Origin: Lasiosphaeris hirsuta
Taxonomy: Eukaryota; Ascomycota; Sordariomycetes; Sordariales; Lasiosphaeriaceae
DNA length: 64,000 bases
Reading direction: 5' to 3'
Assembly: GCA_030549175.1 (NCBI GenBank)
Contig: JAUKUA010000006.1
Span: 3,348,001 to 3,412,000 of the forward strand
Part shown: positions 36,801 to 48,463 of the stretch, piece after piece
How positions within the stretch are numbered: position 1 is the stretch's first letter
Layout of the letters: the number at the start of each line of letters is the position of its first letter
The notes under the pieces: generated by a model
Databases searched by the model: none
Told to the model about the DNA's origin: nothing
The model's input: only the letters and a program-made list of their open reading frames with translations
Program-made: the position numbers and the translations under genes

Positions 36801-39322
36801 ACACTCCTTGCCGTCGGAGAAATTGAACAGCGCGTTGTCCGCAAAGACACGGCAACGGCAGCGTGCCATGGCATAGCATGGCCGCATTAGAGAGGAGCGC
36901 AAGTTTTGGAACCTGCCAAGTAATCACGGTTCGTTCGACAGCAATTCATGACTCCATTGCCAGGCATCGAGGTGTCAGTAGCTTTTGCGAGGGGTCGGAC
37001 CGCCGCAGCCAGGCGGAAGTCATGGCAGAACGGATCGGTGAAGGGCATCTAGGTGGCATCCAGGTCCCCAGTGCGCCCATCCCAGTCTCAGGTCCGCGCG
37101 TGCTCGATGAGAAATGAACCGGGCAGCTGAGCAAGGGGATGGGGCAGGTGGAAACGGTCCAACTACCGTCCGACCCAGGGGGTACCAAGATGGAACCGCT
37201 CATCTGGCTTGGCTCCGCCGTCCAGGCTCGGAGCTATCACGTTCGAATCCGGAAATCGTGATTCCTTAGACACCAGACGCCTGCCGGATGGCGCGGGCAG
37301 CACGCGGGTAGTTGGGCAACGGTCCACAGACGGGACAGCTAAAACGTCAAGTGCCCCATGTCGCATGCCTCATGTTTCCATGTTTGGTGCTTCCTTCGAG
37401 TCCCCCCCCCTGCTGCCATGCTCGCGCGGACTGGCAGTTTGGGATCGGGTATTTGGAAAAAGAGCGGCGTGGGCAGTGCTCGTCTGCAACCGCAAGGGCT
37501 CGGGGAAAATGGAAAGGATGGAATCCTAGTAACTATCATTTGTTTTACCCAGCACTCTATACGCTCTCTGTGCGCGGGTACGCTCGTACTGCGTGTTAAA
37601 CTGCAGAGCGCCCAAGTGCGAGTCTGCTTTCCGGTTGCTTTCTCGCTCGCATTCGCAGCACGGGCAGCAAGCAGCTTGCTCGGATCACGGTACCGATGGC
37701 TCTGATTGGCCGGCGTTTTGGTTATGGATTTACGGTGCACTGTGCTGTCACATCCCGATGGGGTTATGGCCCTCGAGGTGGACAGCAGCAGTCCCAAAAT
37801 AAAGGCGTAGCTCTCAAACAGCGCAGCCGGCTGGTTTGAGGTTATAAACGGTGGCAAGGATCGCCAGCCCCCACAGTCGTCGTCAACAGGCCCAGGCCCA
37901 TCTACCTATCGTCAAGTGGTCGCGGGGGCGGACGTGCAGATCGAGACCGAGAAGCCAACCGGCACCTTGCCTGAACGCGCAGACAAACACACGCCTCGTC
38001 ACTGGAGGTTCACATCGACCCGTGGACTCGCTTCATCGGGCGAGGGCTCGAGGGCTCGAGATCCGAGGACCTGCCAAATGACGAGTGGCGTCGCGGAAGG
38101 ATTCGGCGGAAGTGGCTAGGTATTGCTTGTCTGCTGCTTCAAGCTTGCTGCTTGGGTCTGTGTCCGCGAGTGAACATTGCCGTGGTAGCCCCAATCTAAG
38201 TTACCGAGCTCCGTCGGGATGGGAAAAGAAAAGTCCCCGTCCCATATATCTCCGGCCTGGGCGGCCTGGATTCAAGCCCAAAGCTGGCTGCGCAGTGTCA
38301 ATCGACACTGAACCAATGCATCAAGCACCGAGCGGGAACGGAGCGGAGCAGAGCAGGTACCAACAAACCCGCGCGACATTATCACCAGCTAATCACCGCA
38401 CACCGCAGCGACGATAGTACGTGTCAAGGTATCAATGTGCAGTTGTGTTGACTGGCGTCAATGTGTCAATGAAGCGGAGGAGGGGCAGAGGGTGAACGAA
38501 GGAAGCAAACCTCTTGGCGTGCGCCAGTCCCAGCGCCAAGGTCCTTTTGGGCTGGTGTGGTTTTGATTGGGCTGGCCTCCCTGGAGATGGTCCCACCGGC
38601 ACGCAGATGAGGCCTTCGCTCGCTGGTCATGTGACAGCTATCATGAACGTTACAATGCATCTTGGGCCCGTGGAAATCTCAAGTCGCTAGCAAAAGAGAA
38701 GTCTTAGTAGGTAAGTTACTAATGGCAGCATATAGAATCACCCCTTTTGTAAGGAGGCAAGTGCATCCTTGGTAAGTTTTGGGGACCAAAATGTGCCCCG
38801 TTGCGAGCCTGGGTTTTGAACCTTTGAGCCTCCAGTTTTTGGTAGGAGCTTTGGGCAATTCGCAAAGCTGAAGGAAGAAGATGCGCCAAGCCAATGCGGC
38901 GCACCCCTCACAATCCACCAGCAAGCTCCCAGCTCCCAGCTCCCAAGCTCACCCCCGCATTTTGCGCTACCGCTCGTAACGCCAAGATATGAAGTCATTT
39001 TCAATTCCTCAGCCCTACCAATCAAGGCCAGCCTCGCGACAACTTTGCACCATCGACAATGAGCATGGCAGCCTGGTCTATGGTCTCTGCAAGAATCTCT
39101 GTCCTCAAACATGCCTTTGTGGGTATTTCGGTGAGTCTTGTGTCCTGTTACTGCGATGCTGTATAGTAGTAGCATTGGGTTTCGAATCCTTTCAATCTGT
39201 TTTTGTGTTTCTGCCCCGCTACCCACCGCCCACTGCTGGCTCCAGCTGCCAACTGCAGTTAACCCTCCCCGCCCAACCGCGGCCTTCGTATCGGCGCATC
39301 GTGGGCAGGGACAACGCACGCC
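33886..39322. other. 5.4-kb stretch without a convincing gene
   Basis: Only chance-like open frames with biased composition are present. Simple repeats include an A-rich tract (35179-35204), 12 G at 35363-35374, 15 G at 36266-36280 and about four GCATC pentamers near 36642-36663. The right end contains the CIA30-domain gene promoter. No tRNA or transposon gene was recognised. Confidence 0.55.
36266..36280. repeat. 15-G homopolymer
   Basis: Uninterrupted guanine run in noncoding DNA. Confidence 0.95.
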
Positions 39323-40323
39323 ATGGCGGCCGCCGACGACCGTACACTAGAACTCTTCGGGGGGCCTGAGACGTAAGTCACTCTACCCAATCCTTCCTAC
39401 CACGCCCACGCCACGCCCAGGGCGTAGGAGCATGATGCATGCGCCTACCGACCAACAACAGGCCTGCCCAACCTCCTTCCGTTACCGTTTTGCATGTATC
39501 ACGACGACCCAGCACAGCACAGGTAGCTAACCCTGGCCCAGGCCCTGGAACGATCTGAGATGGACCGACTCGGACGACCGCGTGCGCGGCGGCAAGAGTT
39601 TTTCGCTCTTCATCGGCGAGGGCGAGCCGATCCGCTTCGTCACCTTCTCGGGCTACCTGGACACGGCAGCTCTAGCCGGGCCGGACGGCGCGACAGCCGC
39701 GTTTGCGTCCCACCGCACGATAGATAGCTATAGCGCACCCGACCTGTCCGGGTATGATGCCTTGGTGTTGGACGTGCCACGATCGGACGGTAAGAAGTAC
39801 ACGCTTGTGCTGAAGGACTTGGTGGGAACCAAGAGGCCCGATGGCCGGGAGACGAGCACCCTCAGCTGGGAGCATGATTTTCACTGCCCGGGCCACCGGG
39901 GGAGCGGACGGGTGGTGTTGCATTTTAGCGATTTTCAACCCTTTTACAGGGGCAAGAGGATGCCGGAGGCTGGCGAGTTGGATAGGGGGAATATTCGGAG
40001 GATTACGATCATGATGCGCAGGTGGGTTTCTCCCTTTCCCCCTTTGCCGACTCAGGGGGGGTGTTTTTGTTTAGATGCGGGACGCTGACAACGGGCACAG
40101 CTTTTTTGGCGAGCAGGAAGGGGATTTTGCCCTGGCTCTGCTATCGATCACCGCTTACAGGTATCAACCAAAGTCTATTACCGGGCTCACGGGGTTGTCC
40201 TCTGAGGGTGGAGTACTGGCAGAGGAGGGGGGCCAGCCAGAAGCGAGAGACAAGCAGACAGGATTCCTCGCCAGTCTTGCGCCCCGGTGGTTGAGGAAGA
40301 GGAGACAAAAACAATCAAGCTAA
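39323..40323 (+). CDS. CIA30-domain protein (complex I assembly factor family)
   Basis: Three exons, 39323-39372, 39542-40021 and 40101-40323, give 250 residues. The joins restore ETPWNDLRWTDSDDRVRGGKS, the typical start of the CIA30/NDUFAF1 domain (PF08547), which then fills the protein: a jelly-roll-like fold with FVTFSGYLDTA, YDALVLDV and VVLHFSDFQPFYRGK. Family members include the chaperone that helps assemble mitochondrial complex I. This protein, however, starts directly at the domain (MAAADDRTLELFGG) and has no evident mitochondrial presequence, so it may be a cytosolic paralogue rather than the assembly factor itself. The C-terminus is basic (RWLRKRRQKQSS). The family call is firm, the role uncertain. 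Confidence 0.88.
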
Positions 40324-41983
40324 TGTTCTGGGCGTTGGGGGTGCCATTTCGAGACGACGTCGCGCTTCCATACCATTGGGACACGCGGCTAGGCTCCTAC
40401 TATACACGGAGCATGCCAATGCGGCCGTATAATTAGGGCGTTAACGCGCGACACTGCGGACCTTGCATAGCCTCGCAGATATATGCCATCAGCGGCTGCC
40501 AGGATTTCGAAACGGCGGCCGTCAATCCCAAATAGGGGTGACGGTCTGAGTCGGCGCGATATCATCAGTGTTACGGAGCCCCAATTTGGTGTTCCTACTT
40601 TTTGGAGGTTGGATATATCTGGCGGCGCTTGGTCTATCAAGACTCAGCCAACGAAGTTGAGTGTGAGATCTTGGCGGCGGCGGTGGGAGACCCTGAGATG
40701 CCAGAGCTCGTGGCGATGATGCGGAATGTGGGGCGAGGTCTCTGGTCCGTTTACTGAGTCCAGGGTCATTTTTGGGGGCGGTTATGGGGTGCTCCATTAT
40801 CACGAGCCCCTTGAGCAATATTTTGCGTAATAGATACAGATGTTGTGTCCGGGAATAGTCTATGGGAGAACAATCGCCACGTCTCGTATTCTTGCTAAAG
40901 GCTAGTACTAGCATAAAACACACGGAAGATACGAAGGCTGCACGACTAGTTTTGTCATGCCCCCGGAGAACTATTGTCTTTGGCTTCCAATGTTGTGAAG
41001 AGTGGGGCCTAGGACCTAGATCAGACAGAATATGACGGAGGAAGTTTGTATCTAAACTTCAGACCAGGCTTCCAATAATTAAAGTGGGCGTGGGATTAGT
41101 GGGTAGCTCATTAACCTATAATTCTTTATAATATTCTAAATCGAATTATTCGAGCATAGGGTCACAGGGTGATTCATCTTATTCATAGGCGATGGCGGTG
41201 GAAAGTACCATTCAACTAGTGCGGCCGACACCATGATTCAAGTCTGTGCCAACTTAGGTAGAGCCTATGCTGTCCTTGGATATGATACTCACTAAGCCTT
41301 CCAGGTCTTAGCTCCTTACATGAGGTTAAGATAGCTACTAGAGAAAAAGGATCTAGATATCTGGGTTCATCCTATGGCTGGCGAAACCTGGTCAAGAAGG
41401 TTCTCTAACCTAATCCCGCCTACATTTTTGATGTCATTCAGTCTCCTTATATATCGCTCCTAATATGACCTCACAGAGGGCACGAAAGGGACTCGTGAAA
41501 CACTCATGGCTGGCTCACGGTCTCCTCAAGCTATTGCTGGCTCTGCTGGCTTAATGGGGGTCATTTAGTTTGTCTCAGAGTCTCAACATGGTAGCACACT
41601 ATCGGGTAAAATAAGAGCTGGAGCAGTCACGCCTGGGAAACAAACCAAGCTCCCTACATCTATCCCCCTCAACACATCAATAGAGGCCACGATGACACGC
41701 TCAAATTCGGGACGGCTTAGAAGACAGAGCAGTGGGAGACGGAGACTAGTATCAATTACTAGACTAGTGGCCCTAAATTCGACGACAGTCATGACTATGC
41801 CCTGGATCAGCCCGTCTAGTGATGCGCTATACCCAAAAACCTAACCCTCTAAACAGACCAAACACACACCACCCCCCAAAGAATAAACAAGCCCCTCTAC
41901 CCAAGCACGGGGCCCATTGACCAGAAAAGACGCCTTTCACTCAACACCAATTGATTACCAAGACTAGACTAGACATCCGACCA
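40324..41983. other. intergenic with AT-rich relic
   Basis: The left half shows nothing recognisable. From about 41050 the sequence becomes AT-rich and holds a stop-interrupted coding relic, annotated separately. Confidence 0.5.
41239..41430 (+). pseudogene. stop-interrupted coding relic, RIP-like
   Basis: Read from 41239, the frame gives protein-like sequence (QVCANLGRAYAVLGYDTH, then AFQVLAPYMRLR, then LLEKKDLDIWVHPMAGETW). It is broken by TAA at 41293 and TAG at 41332, both explainable as CAA and CAG codons changed C to T. Flanking DNA to about 41850 is AT-rich with scattered frames. This fits repeat-induced point mutation of a duplicated or mobile sequence. I do not recognise the ancestral protein. 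Confidence 0.45.
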
Positions 41984-43276
41984 TCATGTGCTGGACGTCA
42001 CGGTGAATGCTGGCTGGGGGTTGGCCATGTCATCATCGATACCGGAGTCGTTCTCAGGCCCCTCCTTGGAGACCACCGTTTCGCCTGTAGAGGCATCAAC
42101 AAGGTTGGGGCCATTCACCACCACCTCGCGGTTTCCAATGCGGCGCATGAGATCAAGGAAGCTCGAGTTTCTAAACTTTTGTGACTGGTTTTCGGAAACC
42201 GAGTTGAGGATATCCAGGGCGGCGCGGGCGAGATTCTCATCTTCGCGGTGGCGGCGGTTGACTTCGGTTTCGGGGTCCTTCGTCGGCAAGACGGCGGGGT
42301 CGCCAAGAGCGCGGCGGCTCTCGAGGTCCTCCGCGAGCACCTCGAGATTGGCATCGATGGCTTTCATCTCCTGGGCGGTTGGGGGAGCGGAACTCTGGAT
42401 AGGTCCGTGCTGGGTCATCCACTCGTCTTGCGCATCGGCGAGCTCCTTGTTAATGGGGTCTACCTGTGCCTCCTCCTCTTCCCAGTCAGCGAGCTCGCGT
42501 TGGAATCCCTCCTCGTCGTAATCGCCGAAGGCGCGGTTGAAGGCTTCGGTGTCCATTGTGCTCTGGATGTCGGCGCTTTGGATGTCATGGACGACAGGGC
42601 TATGGGTGGCACCACTGAATTGAGCATGGTGTCCCATTGCGCCCATCCCGTCTATGGGAGTGCCGTATGACTGAGCAGCTGGGCCGTAGCCTATCATGGG
42701 TTGGTTGAAAAGGTAGCTAGGATTGGTGTTCATCCTGCTGTTGAAGGCCATAGCTGGCATGGCTGTGGTGCGAGAGTTGTTCTGCAGCTGCATGCCGCCG
42801 AACTGACTAACCCAGTCCTGACCGGCGCCGGCGTGACTATAAACTGGCCCACTCGGGCCGGCGATGGGCCCAACCTGGGGGCTTTGAAGACCGAAGCTGG
42901 GTGGAGGGCTCGCAATGCCGTGACCGCTAGACCGAAGAGCCGGACCATTGATTCCGCCAAGATGGATCCCGGAAGCGCCTATACTCATGGGTATTTGTGG
43001 TCCGGGCGGGAGTTGGTAGGCAGCGGGGGCGCCATTCTGGAAGGTCGCAAAGGTGTCTTGGGAACCGTTTGAGAAGGCGGGTTGTGATCGGAAGGACTGG
43101 GTGGTGGTAGAGTCAGCGCGCATTCAACGCGATTGGGACCAGGGGAGAGCACGTACCGGCCCGCCTTGAGCGCGAGCGTTCAAGTCGACAAGGCGATCTT
43201 GGTGGAGAGAACGATCGCGCTCGGCATGGCTGACCAGGTTCTTGGCACCGTTGGAGGGGCCGCACAGATCTGCCAT
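41984..43276 (-). CDS. PEX20: peroxin 20 (PTS2 import co-receptor)
   Basis: Two exons on the reverse strand, 43276-43157 and 43096-41984, joined over a 60-base intron with a GCTGACT branch site, give 410 residues. The N-terminus MADLCGPSNGAKNLVSHAERD matches fungal Pex20. Cys5 corresponds to the conserved cysteine that is ubiquitinated for receptor recycling. A WxxxF motif (DWVSQFGG), which binds docking peroxins, lies in the middle, in a Pro/Gly/Gln-rich disordered region. An acidic stretch (FGDYDEEGFQRELADWEEEE) and a helical C-terminal region (ENLARAALDILNSVSENQSQKF, read in parts) should hold the Pex7-binding part. Pex20 works with Pex7 to carry PTS2 proteins into peroxisomes. It is divergent from SEC13. 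Confidence 0.92.
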
Positions 43277-44004
43277 TTCGATGACGTGATGTTTGCAGCT
43301 TGACACGTTGGGGGAGGAGAGCTGATCTCTAATGGCGAGACTAAAAAGGAGCAAGAGTTGAGTATAGACGTGTGTGTTGTATCAAGTGAGCAGGCTGAGT
43401 GTGGCAAAAGCAGCCGAGGTCCCTGTTGCGCTCGCAGCGTTCCTTCCGACCGGGCGGCACACAAATCTAATGAAGGGGATGGTATCAAAAAAGGCACGGT
43501 TCAAAATGGCCTCGCTATTGGCCATATCTGCAATGACCCCATCGATGGGTTATTATCTCAAGAGGCGGGCGCGAGGGAACGAGGTTCGCGATGCCGGCCG
43601 GGTTTTTGGAATTGCTTTGGAAGGCGAGTTGAGTGTACCTGGTGTAAGAGCTCGGCTTGTGACGCCGGCGTCGGCTTTAGAACTAACGTTAGAGAGTCAG
43701 TGGGGGACCTTGCGGGCTGGTGTGTGCCTCACCTGCGGGGAGCCACGTGACTTTATTCGGCTGAGAGCGGTCTAATGTGTGGCGCCTCACCGCGGTGAAG
43801 GAGCGTGGCGCTGTTCGCCGCCATTTGATGCCAGCTGGACAACAGGGCCGTCCCAGTTATCACGAAGTGTGGCCTCGTCCGCCGTGCCTGCCCTGCAATT
43901 GACAACTGCAATTGACATTTAACAACCAAAACATATCAAACAACTCTGCCATACTTGGTTGATTCGTTGACCCCTAAATCCAACACCACACAGCCACAAT
44001 CAAG
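43277..44004. promoter_or_regulatory. divergent promoter region, PEX20 / SEC13
   Basis: A 728-base spacer separates two genes transcribed away from each other, so it must hold both promoters. Open frames inside it look like chance reading. No TATA box is obvious. Confidence 0.5.
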
Positions 44005-45215
44005 ATGGTGCGCATTTCCTCCCTGCTAATAACTAAGCATCTGCCCTTTCGAGAGCTTCCGCTGCTGTTTCCCACATGTGCATTGCATCCGCTAACGGAG
44101 CTCTGTAGACGGCAGGCGCCCAAGTTATCGCCAACTCCGGCCACGATGACATGATCGTACGTTTCTCCTCGAGCCTGCTTGCCTCCCACCAAGTTTCTAC
44201 ACCGCCATGACCCCTCGAAATGGCTTGCGCCAGAAACAGAGGCACCCTGCGACACCCAGCCGGCCGATATTCTGACAAGAAGTAGCACGATGCCGTCCTA
44301 GACTACTACGGCCGGAGGTTAGCGACCTGCTCCTCGGATCGCACCATCAAGATCTTCGAGATAGAGGGTGAGACCCAGCGGCTCATCGAGACCTTGAAAG
44401 GGTACGTCACCTGCACCGACCGACCCCCGGGGACTGAGTCCGGCAACTGATACAAGGGAAATAGGCACGAGGGTGCTGTGTGGTGCGTCTCGTGGGCGCA
44501 TCCCAAGTACGGCAACATTCTCGCGAGCGCGGGCTACGACGGCAAGGTCCTGATCTGGCGCGAGCAGGGCGGCAGCTGGCAGTGCATCTTCGACTTTGCG
44601 CACCACAAGGCCAGCGTCAACATTGTCTCGTGGTCCCCGCACGAGGCCGGCTGCCTGCTGGCCTGCGCCTCGTCCGACGGCAACGTGAGCGTGCTCGAGT
44701 TCAAGGACAACGGCTGGGAGCACTCCATCTTCCACGCACACGGCCTCGGCGTCAACTCGGTCTCGTGGGCGCCCGCCACCACACCCGGCAGCATCGTCAG
44801 CAGCAACCCGGGCCCCGGCTCGACGGGGAACCGCCGGTTTGTGACGGGAGGCTCCGACAACCTGCTCAAGCTCTGGGTCTTTGACCCGGCTACCAACGGC
44901 TACAAGCAGGAGCACGAGCCCCTGCAGGGCCACACTGACTGGGTGCGCGACGTGGCCTGGAGCCCAACGGTGCTGCAAAAGAGCTACATTGCGAGCGCGT
45001 CGCAAGACAAGACGGTGCGCATCTGGACAAGCGACGCGGCCAGCCCTACCCAGTGGACCTCTAAGGTGCTCCCCCCGTTCGAGGCGGCCGTCTGGCGCGT
45101 CAGCTGGTCCCTAAGCGGCAATGTCTTGGCTGCGAGCGGTGCTGACAACAAGGTGACGCTGTGGAAGGAGAACCTTCGGGGCGAGTGGGAATGTGTCAAG
45201 ACGATCGAGGAGTAA
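44005..45215 (+). CDS. SEC13: Sec13, COPII coat and nuclear pore WD40 protein
   Basis: Four exons, 44005-44007, 44109-44156, 44286-44401 and 44465-45215, give 305 residues. The first coding exon is only the ATG. The next starts [16 protein letters not shown], and exon 3 continues [25 protein letters not shown], the diagnostic Sec13 start. Six WD40 blades follow (for example [22 protein letters not shown], read in parts, and [13 protein letters not shown]), ending in [20 protein letters not shown]. Sec13 pairs with Sec31 in the outer COPII coat of ER-derived vesicles and is part of the Nup84 complex. The length fits the family. Introns have clear branch sites (GCTAAC, TTCTGACAAG). Confidence 0.95.
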
Positions 45216-45594
45216 GGCAGCGGTGTTTGGGGGGGGGGAAGTCATGACTAGAGGTGGCGTTAACGGTTTACGGGAGGGTCCCGTAGAAAATAATGACATG
45301 TTGACTGTGGCACTCTACTAGCTTGCAGCTGCCGGGCCATGATTAAGGGTGATCGTTGAGCCCCAATGAGAAAGAAAAATCGCTTCCCCCCCCCCCCCCC
45401 CCCGGCCAAAGAAGATCCGATATTATAACCTTTATCCATCCAGAGCGTGTCCAACATGAATCAATCAACCAAACCGATAAGCCCATGAAACCCCTGCTCC
45501 TACGCTTTCGGCAAGTTTGAAATCCGAGGCACAAATTAACTCCCACCCCCTTTCTCCCCTTTTCTTGTTTCACTCCCTTCTACTCCCTCACCCA
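45216..45594. other. tail-to-tail spacer with 18-C run
   Basis: Shared 3' flank of SEC13 and the dehydrogenase gene. It contains 10 G at 45229-45238 and 18 C at 45386-45403. No gene is seen. Confidence 0.6.
45386..45403. repeat. 18-C homopolymer
   Basis: Uninterrupted cytosine run (G on the reverse strand) between convergent genes. Confidence 0.95.
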
Positions 45595-46754
45595 TCAAGC
45601 AGCAGCGAAAAACACCCCCCCGACGACCGACAGCATAACCGTCAACCCAACAACCACCCACCCATCACCCCGCGGCGACTGCCCGGCTCTACTCTCCGCG
45701 CCATTCCCACCGGCACCACCACCGGCACCACCACCGGCTTCCTCGCGAACCCGTTGCAGGACGTAAATCTCGCCCGTCGAGTCGCTCGTCATGAACAAGC
45801 GGCCCTGGTCATCAACCACCAGCCCCGCCGGCCGGAAGCAGTTTCCAGGACAGCGCGCCGTGTCCTGGTTGGTAAGGACGTCCACGGCGGCAGTCTTGCT
45901 GTTGGCGGGATCAACGGGGGTACCGTCGGCGGCGCCGAAGGCGATGGACGAGAGCTTGTAGCCGGCGGGGTGGTCGCGGTTCCAGGACCCGTGGAAGGTG
46001 ACGTAGGCGGTGTCGCCGGCCGCGGTGAACTTGATGTCGAGGGGCGCCGTGTGGGCTTCGAAAGTGAGGCGCGGGGAAGTGAAGTCGGCGGCGCAGGCGG
46101 TGTCGTTGACGGTGGCGGTGTCGTCGAGCGCGAACTGGCTGCCCACCCTCAGTGAGCCGGGCGACGGGATGGATGTATCCCACAATGCGAAGCAGTGCGG
46201 GTAGCCGTAGTTGGGGGGGGAGGCGGGTGTCGCGTTGAGGGCCCCGTGGAAGTTGAGCTCCTCGCCGGGGTTCTCCTCGTGGATGTCGGTGCCGTGCCGC
46301 CGCAGCTGGTCCGCGCTGTTCTCGACGCTGTAGATGCCGCCCGTCACCGGGTGCTCGGCCACCCCGACTGAGTTGCGCAGCCCCCAGCCCAGCGACACGC
46401 CCTGGCTGGGGTAGTCGTAGACCTGGCCGTCCCCGAGCGCCGAGAGGTTGAAGGCACGGATCTGGGATATGCCTGACGACTGCTGCGCCGCGAGGAAGTC
46501 GATGTTCTCGCCGCTGCCGCGCGAGACCAGAAGGATCTCGGGCTGCTTCTTGGAGAGGAGCAGCGTTCGTGTGATGTGGTCCGTGTTGGTCATGTTCTGG
46601 ATTAGCGTCTTTTGGTTGGTGGCCGTGATGGCGGCGGCATCGTAGTCCCAGCTGAAGACCTTGTCGGATGACGAGGCATACAGCGTCTTGCCGTCGGGTG
46701 ATAGCTCGATGCCATGGGTGAGCTGGGGTATAGGTCAGCCATGTTCGGGGCACT

Positions 46755-46792
<38 letters not shown>

Positions 46793-47136
46793 GTGTGTGT
46801 GCGTGTGTGCGTGTGTGGGCTTACAGATGTGTCTCTGACCAGGTTTACTGTTTTGCCCACTGCCAAACACGTCGCCCCATCGTCAGAGGAGAAGGTAATA
46901 TGGCTGATGCCAGTTCTGGACTCGACCACGAGGAGGCCCTTGTTCTTGTCAAATATGAGACCGCGAGGCCTCTGGAGTCCGGTGGAAATCAGGCGCGCGC
47001 TGAAACCGGCAGCTACTACCGGCGCAGGATACGACGTCTTCAGGTCGACTGAACATGATCCGATGCCCTGGGAGAGCGTGGCTTGGGAATGCAGCACGGA
47101 GGCCACAAGGACAGCCTGTGGGATTGAGGGAAGCAT
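45595..47136 (-). CDS. GPI-anchored quinoprotein sugar dehydrogenase (AA12-like)
   Basis: Two exons on the reverse strand, 47136-46825 and 46722-45595, give 479 residues. There is a signal peptide (MLPSIPQAVLVASVLHSQA), then a six-bladed beta-propeller of the glucose/sorbosone dehydrogenase type with typical motifs: LQRPRGLIFDKNKGLLVVE, LTHGIELSPDGKTLYASS, GLRNSVGVAEHPVTGG, and near the end GNCFRPAGLVVDDQGRLF. A Ser/Gly-rich linker and a hydrophobic tail (WVVVGLTVMLSVVGGVFF) look like a GPI attachment signal, placing the enzyme on the outer cell surface. Fungal AA12 enzymes use PQQ to oxidise sugars such as L-fucose or 2-keto-D-glucose; the substrate here is inferred only. The start is ATG at 47136. 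The single intron (46723-46824) is filled with a CA/TG repeat. Confidence 0.87.
46756..46818. repeat. (TG)n microsatellite inside an intron
   Basis: About 30 TG units with a few CG interruptions. On the gene strand it is (CA)n and starts within 10 bases of the 5' splice site of the dehydrogenase intron. Confidence 0.97.
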
Positions 47137-48463
47137 CGCACCGTCGCCAAGGCAGGTCCTGTGACTAAAATAGCTGATCAAGGAGCTCAAGATCAAGACT
47201 GGACCTCACGATTTAGCAGCCGGTACTCGGGCGATATCAGTTTGTGTGAGCTAGAGCCCCAATCAAGGCTCTCCAGAATGGGTGAGGGAAATCTTTGATA
47301 TTGAGAAGCAGTCAATTGGGAAGATGGAGTCTAAATAAACATATCCGGATATCTCGCGCTTGTTGTCGACGGAGACAGTGTCGGCGGGGGTGTAGTGATG
47401 CACCGGGTCGAGTGCCTGATTCAAGGTGGTAACCAGTTTCACAGGGCGCCGCCAAGACGGACCAAGTCCTGTGTGCCTCTGCTTGGCTCCCGTCGTCGTT
47501 ATGCGCATGAAGTCGGCTGGGACGGCCAAAGGCCAAGCCTAGGTCGAAAAACACCACACACTCGTCAATTGAGTGTCGAGTTTCTTTGTCATCGCTCCCA
47601 GGGCTGTGCTACGATAATGGTGATGTCATCCGGGGCACCGCCCGCGCGACACACGCCAGATCGAGATAACCAACCGACTTTCTGTGTTCCTGCGGGGGAT
47701 GAGGGGTTGGGGGATCGCGCAGGAGGAGGGGAGGAGGTAGGGTATACATACGTAACCCTAACCCACACATGTTTGGACCTGGACGACCAAAGAGAAACAC
47801 TCATCTTTCTGCCTGCGTTTCGTGATACTCTATCGTATTACGTGGTACTCTACCGTATTACGAGTCTCTAGGCCATTAAAGTGCATTGAGCTGGATGCCG
47901 CGTTGTGCTAGCTGCTGCCATGCCCAGGAGGGAGCATTGGCCAGCTATCGACGTGAGATATATGGAAGGAGAGAACCGAAAAGGAAAATAAAAAAAAAAC
48001 AGAAAATAAACCAAAATGGCAAAAGCTCACCGCCCAACCCCCTTGGACGGCCCTCTCTTCTTTGAGAGAGGGCGGGCCAGAGGAGGTGGCGGTTACCAAA
48101 ATCCCCGGACGGATTTTCCTCGAACGTGAATCGAACTCATAGCCTGGCGAATCAGGGCTATCGGGACTGGCGAGAGTTGTCGTCAAATTGGCGCCCCCGC
48201 CGCTGAGCCATTGCAGCCCAGGACGGGGGGTTGTCGTTGTTAGCAGGAAACTGAACCTAATACATATAGGGCCAGCCGTGCGGCCCCGTCCCCTTCACCT
48301 CGTCAGGCTTGATGGCAAGAGCCCAGCAGCAGCAGCCAACCATACCCAATACAAGGTCCTTGTGAGACCCGTAGAGCTATACGGCCGAGAGACATATTGA
48401 TTTCGTATTCGGCCGGCCATCAAAGCTGCCAGAGCTCAGACACCTTTGAATATACCCCTTCCC
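47137..48463. other. intergenic, no convincing gene
   Basis: Contains the promoter of the dehydrogenase gene and the 3' flank of the aldolase gene. Around 48055-48230 there are inverted repeats (for example CCCTCTC with GAGAGAGGG, and ATAGCC with GGCTAT) and tRNA-like A and B boxes on the reverse strand that do not fold into a tRNA. Confidence 0.4.

Noticed and set aside
43358..43775. Open frames of about 130 codons in the PEX20-SEC13 spacer.
   Set aside because: They lie in the shared promoter, overlap each other in different frames and lack any conserved feature.
48110..48230. Reverse-strand tRNA-like signals: A-box-like TGGCTCAGCGGC and B-box-like GAGTTCGATTC, with hairpins nearby.
   Set aside because: Box spacing is too long, the T-stem has a mismatch and no acceptor stem or anticodon loop can be drawn. 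No tRNA call is justified.
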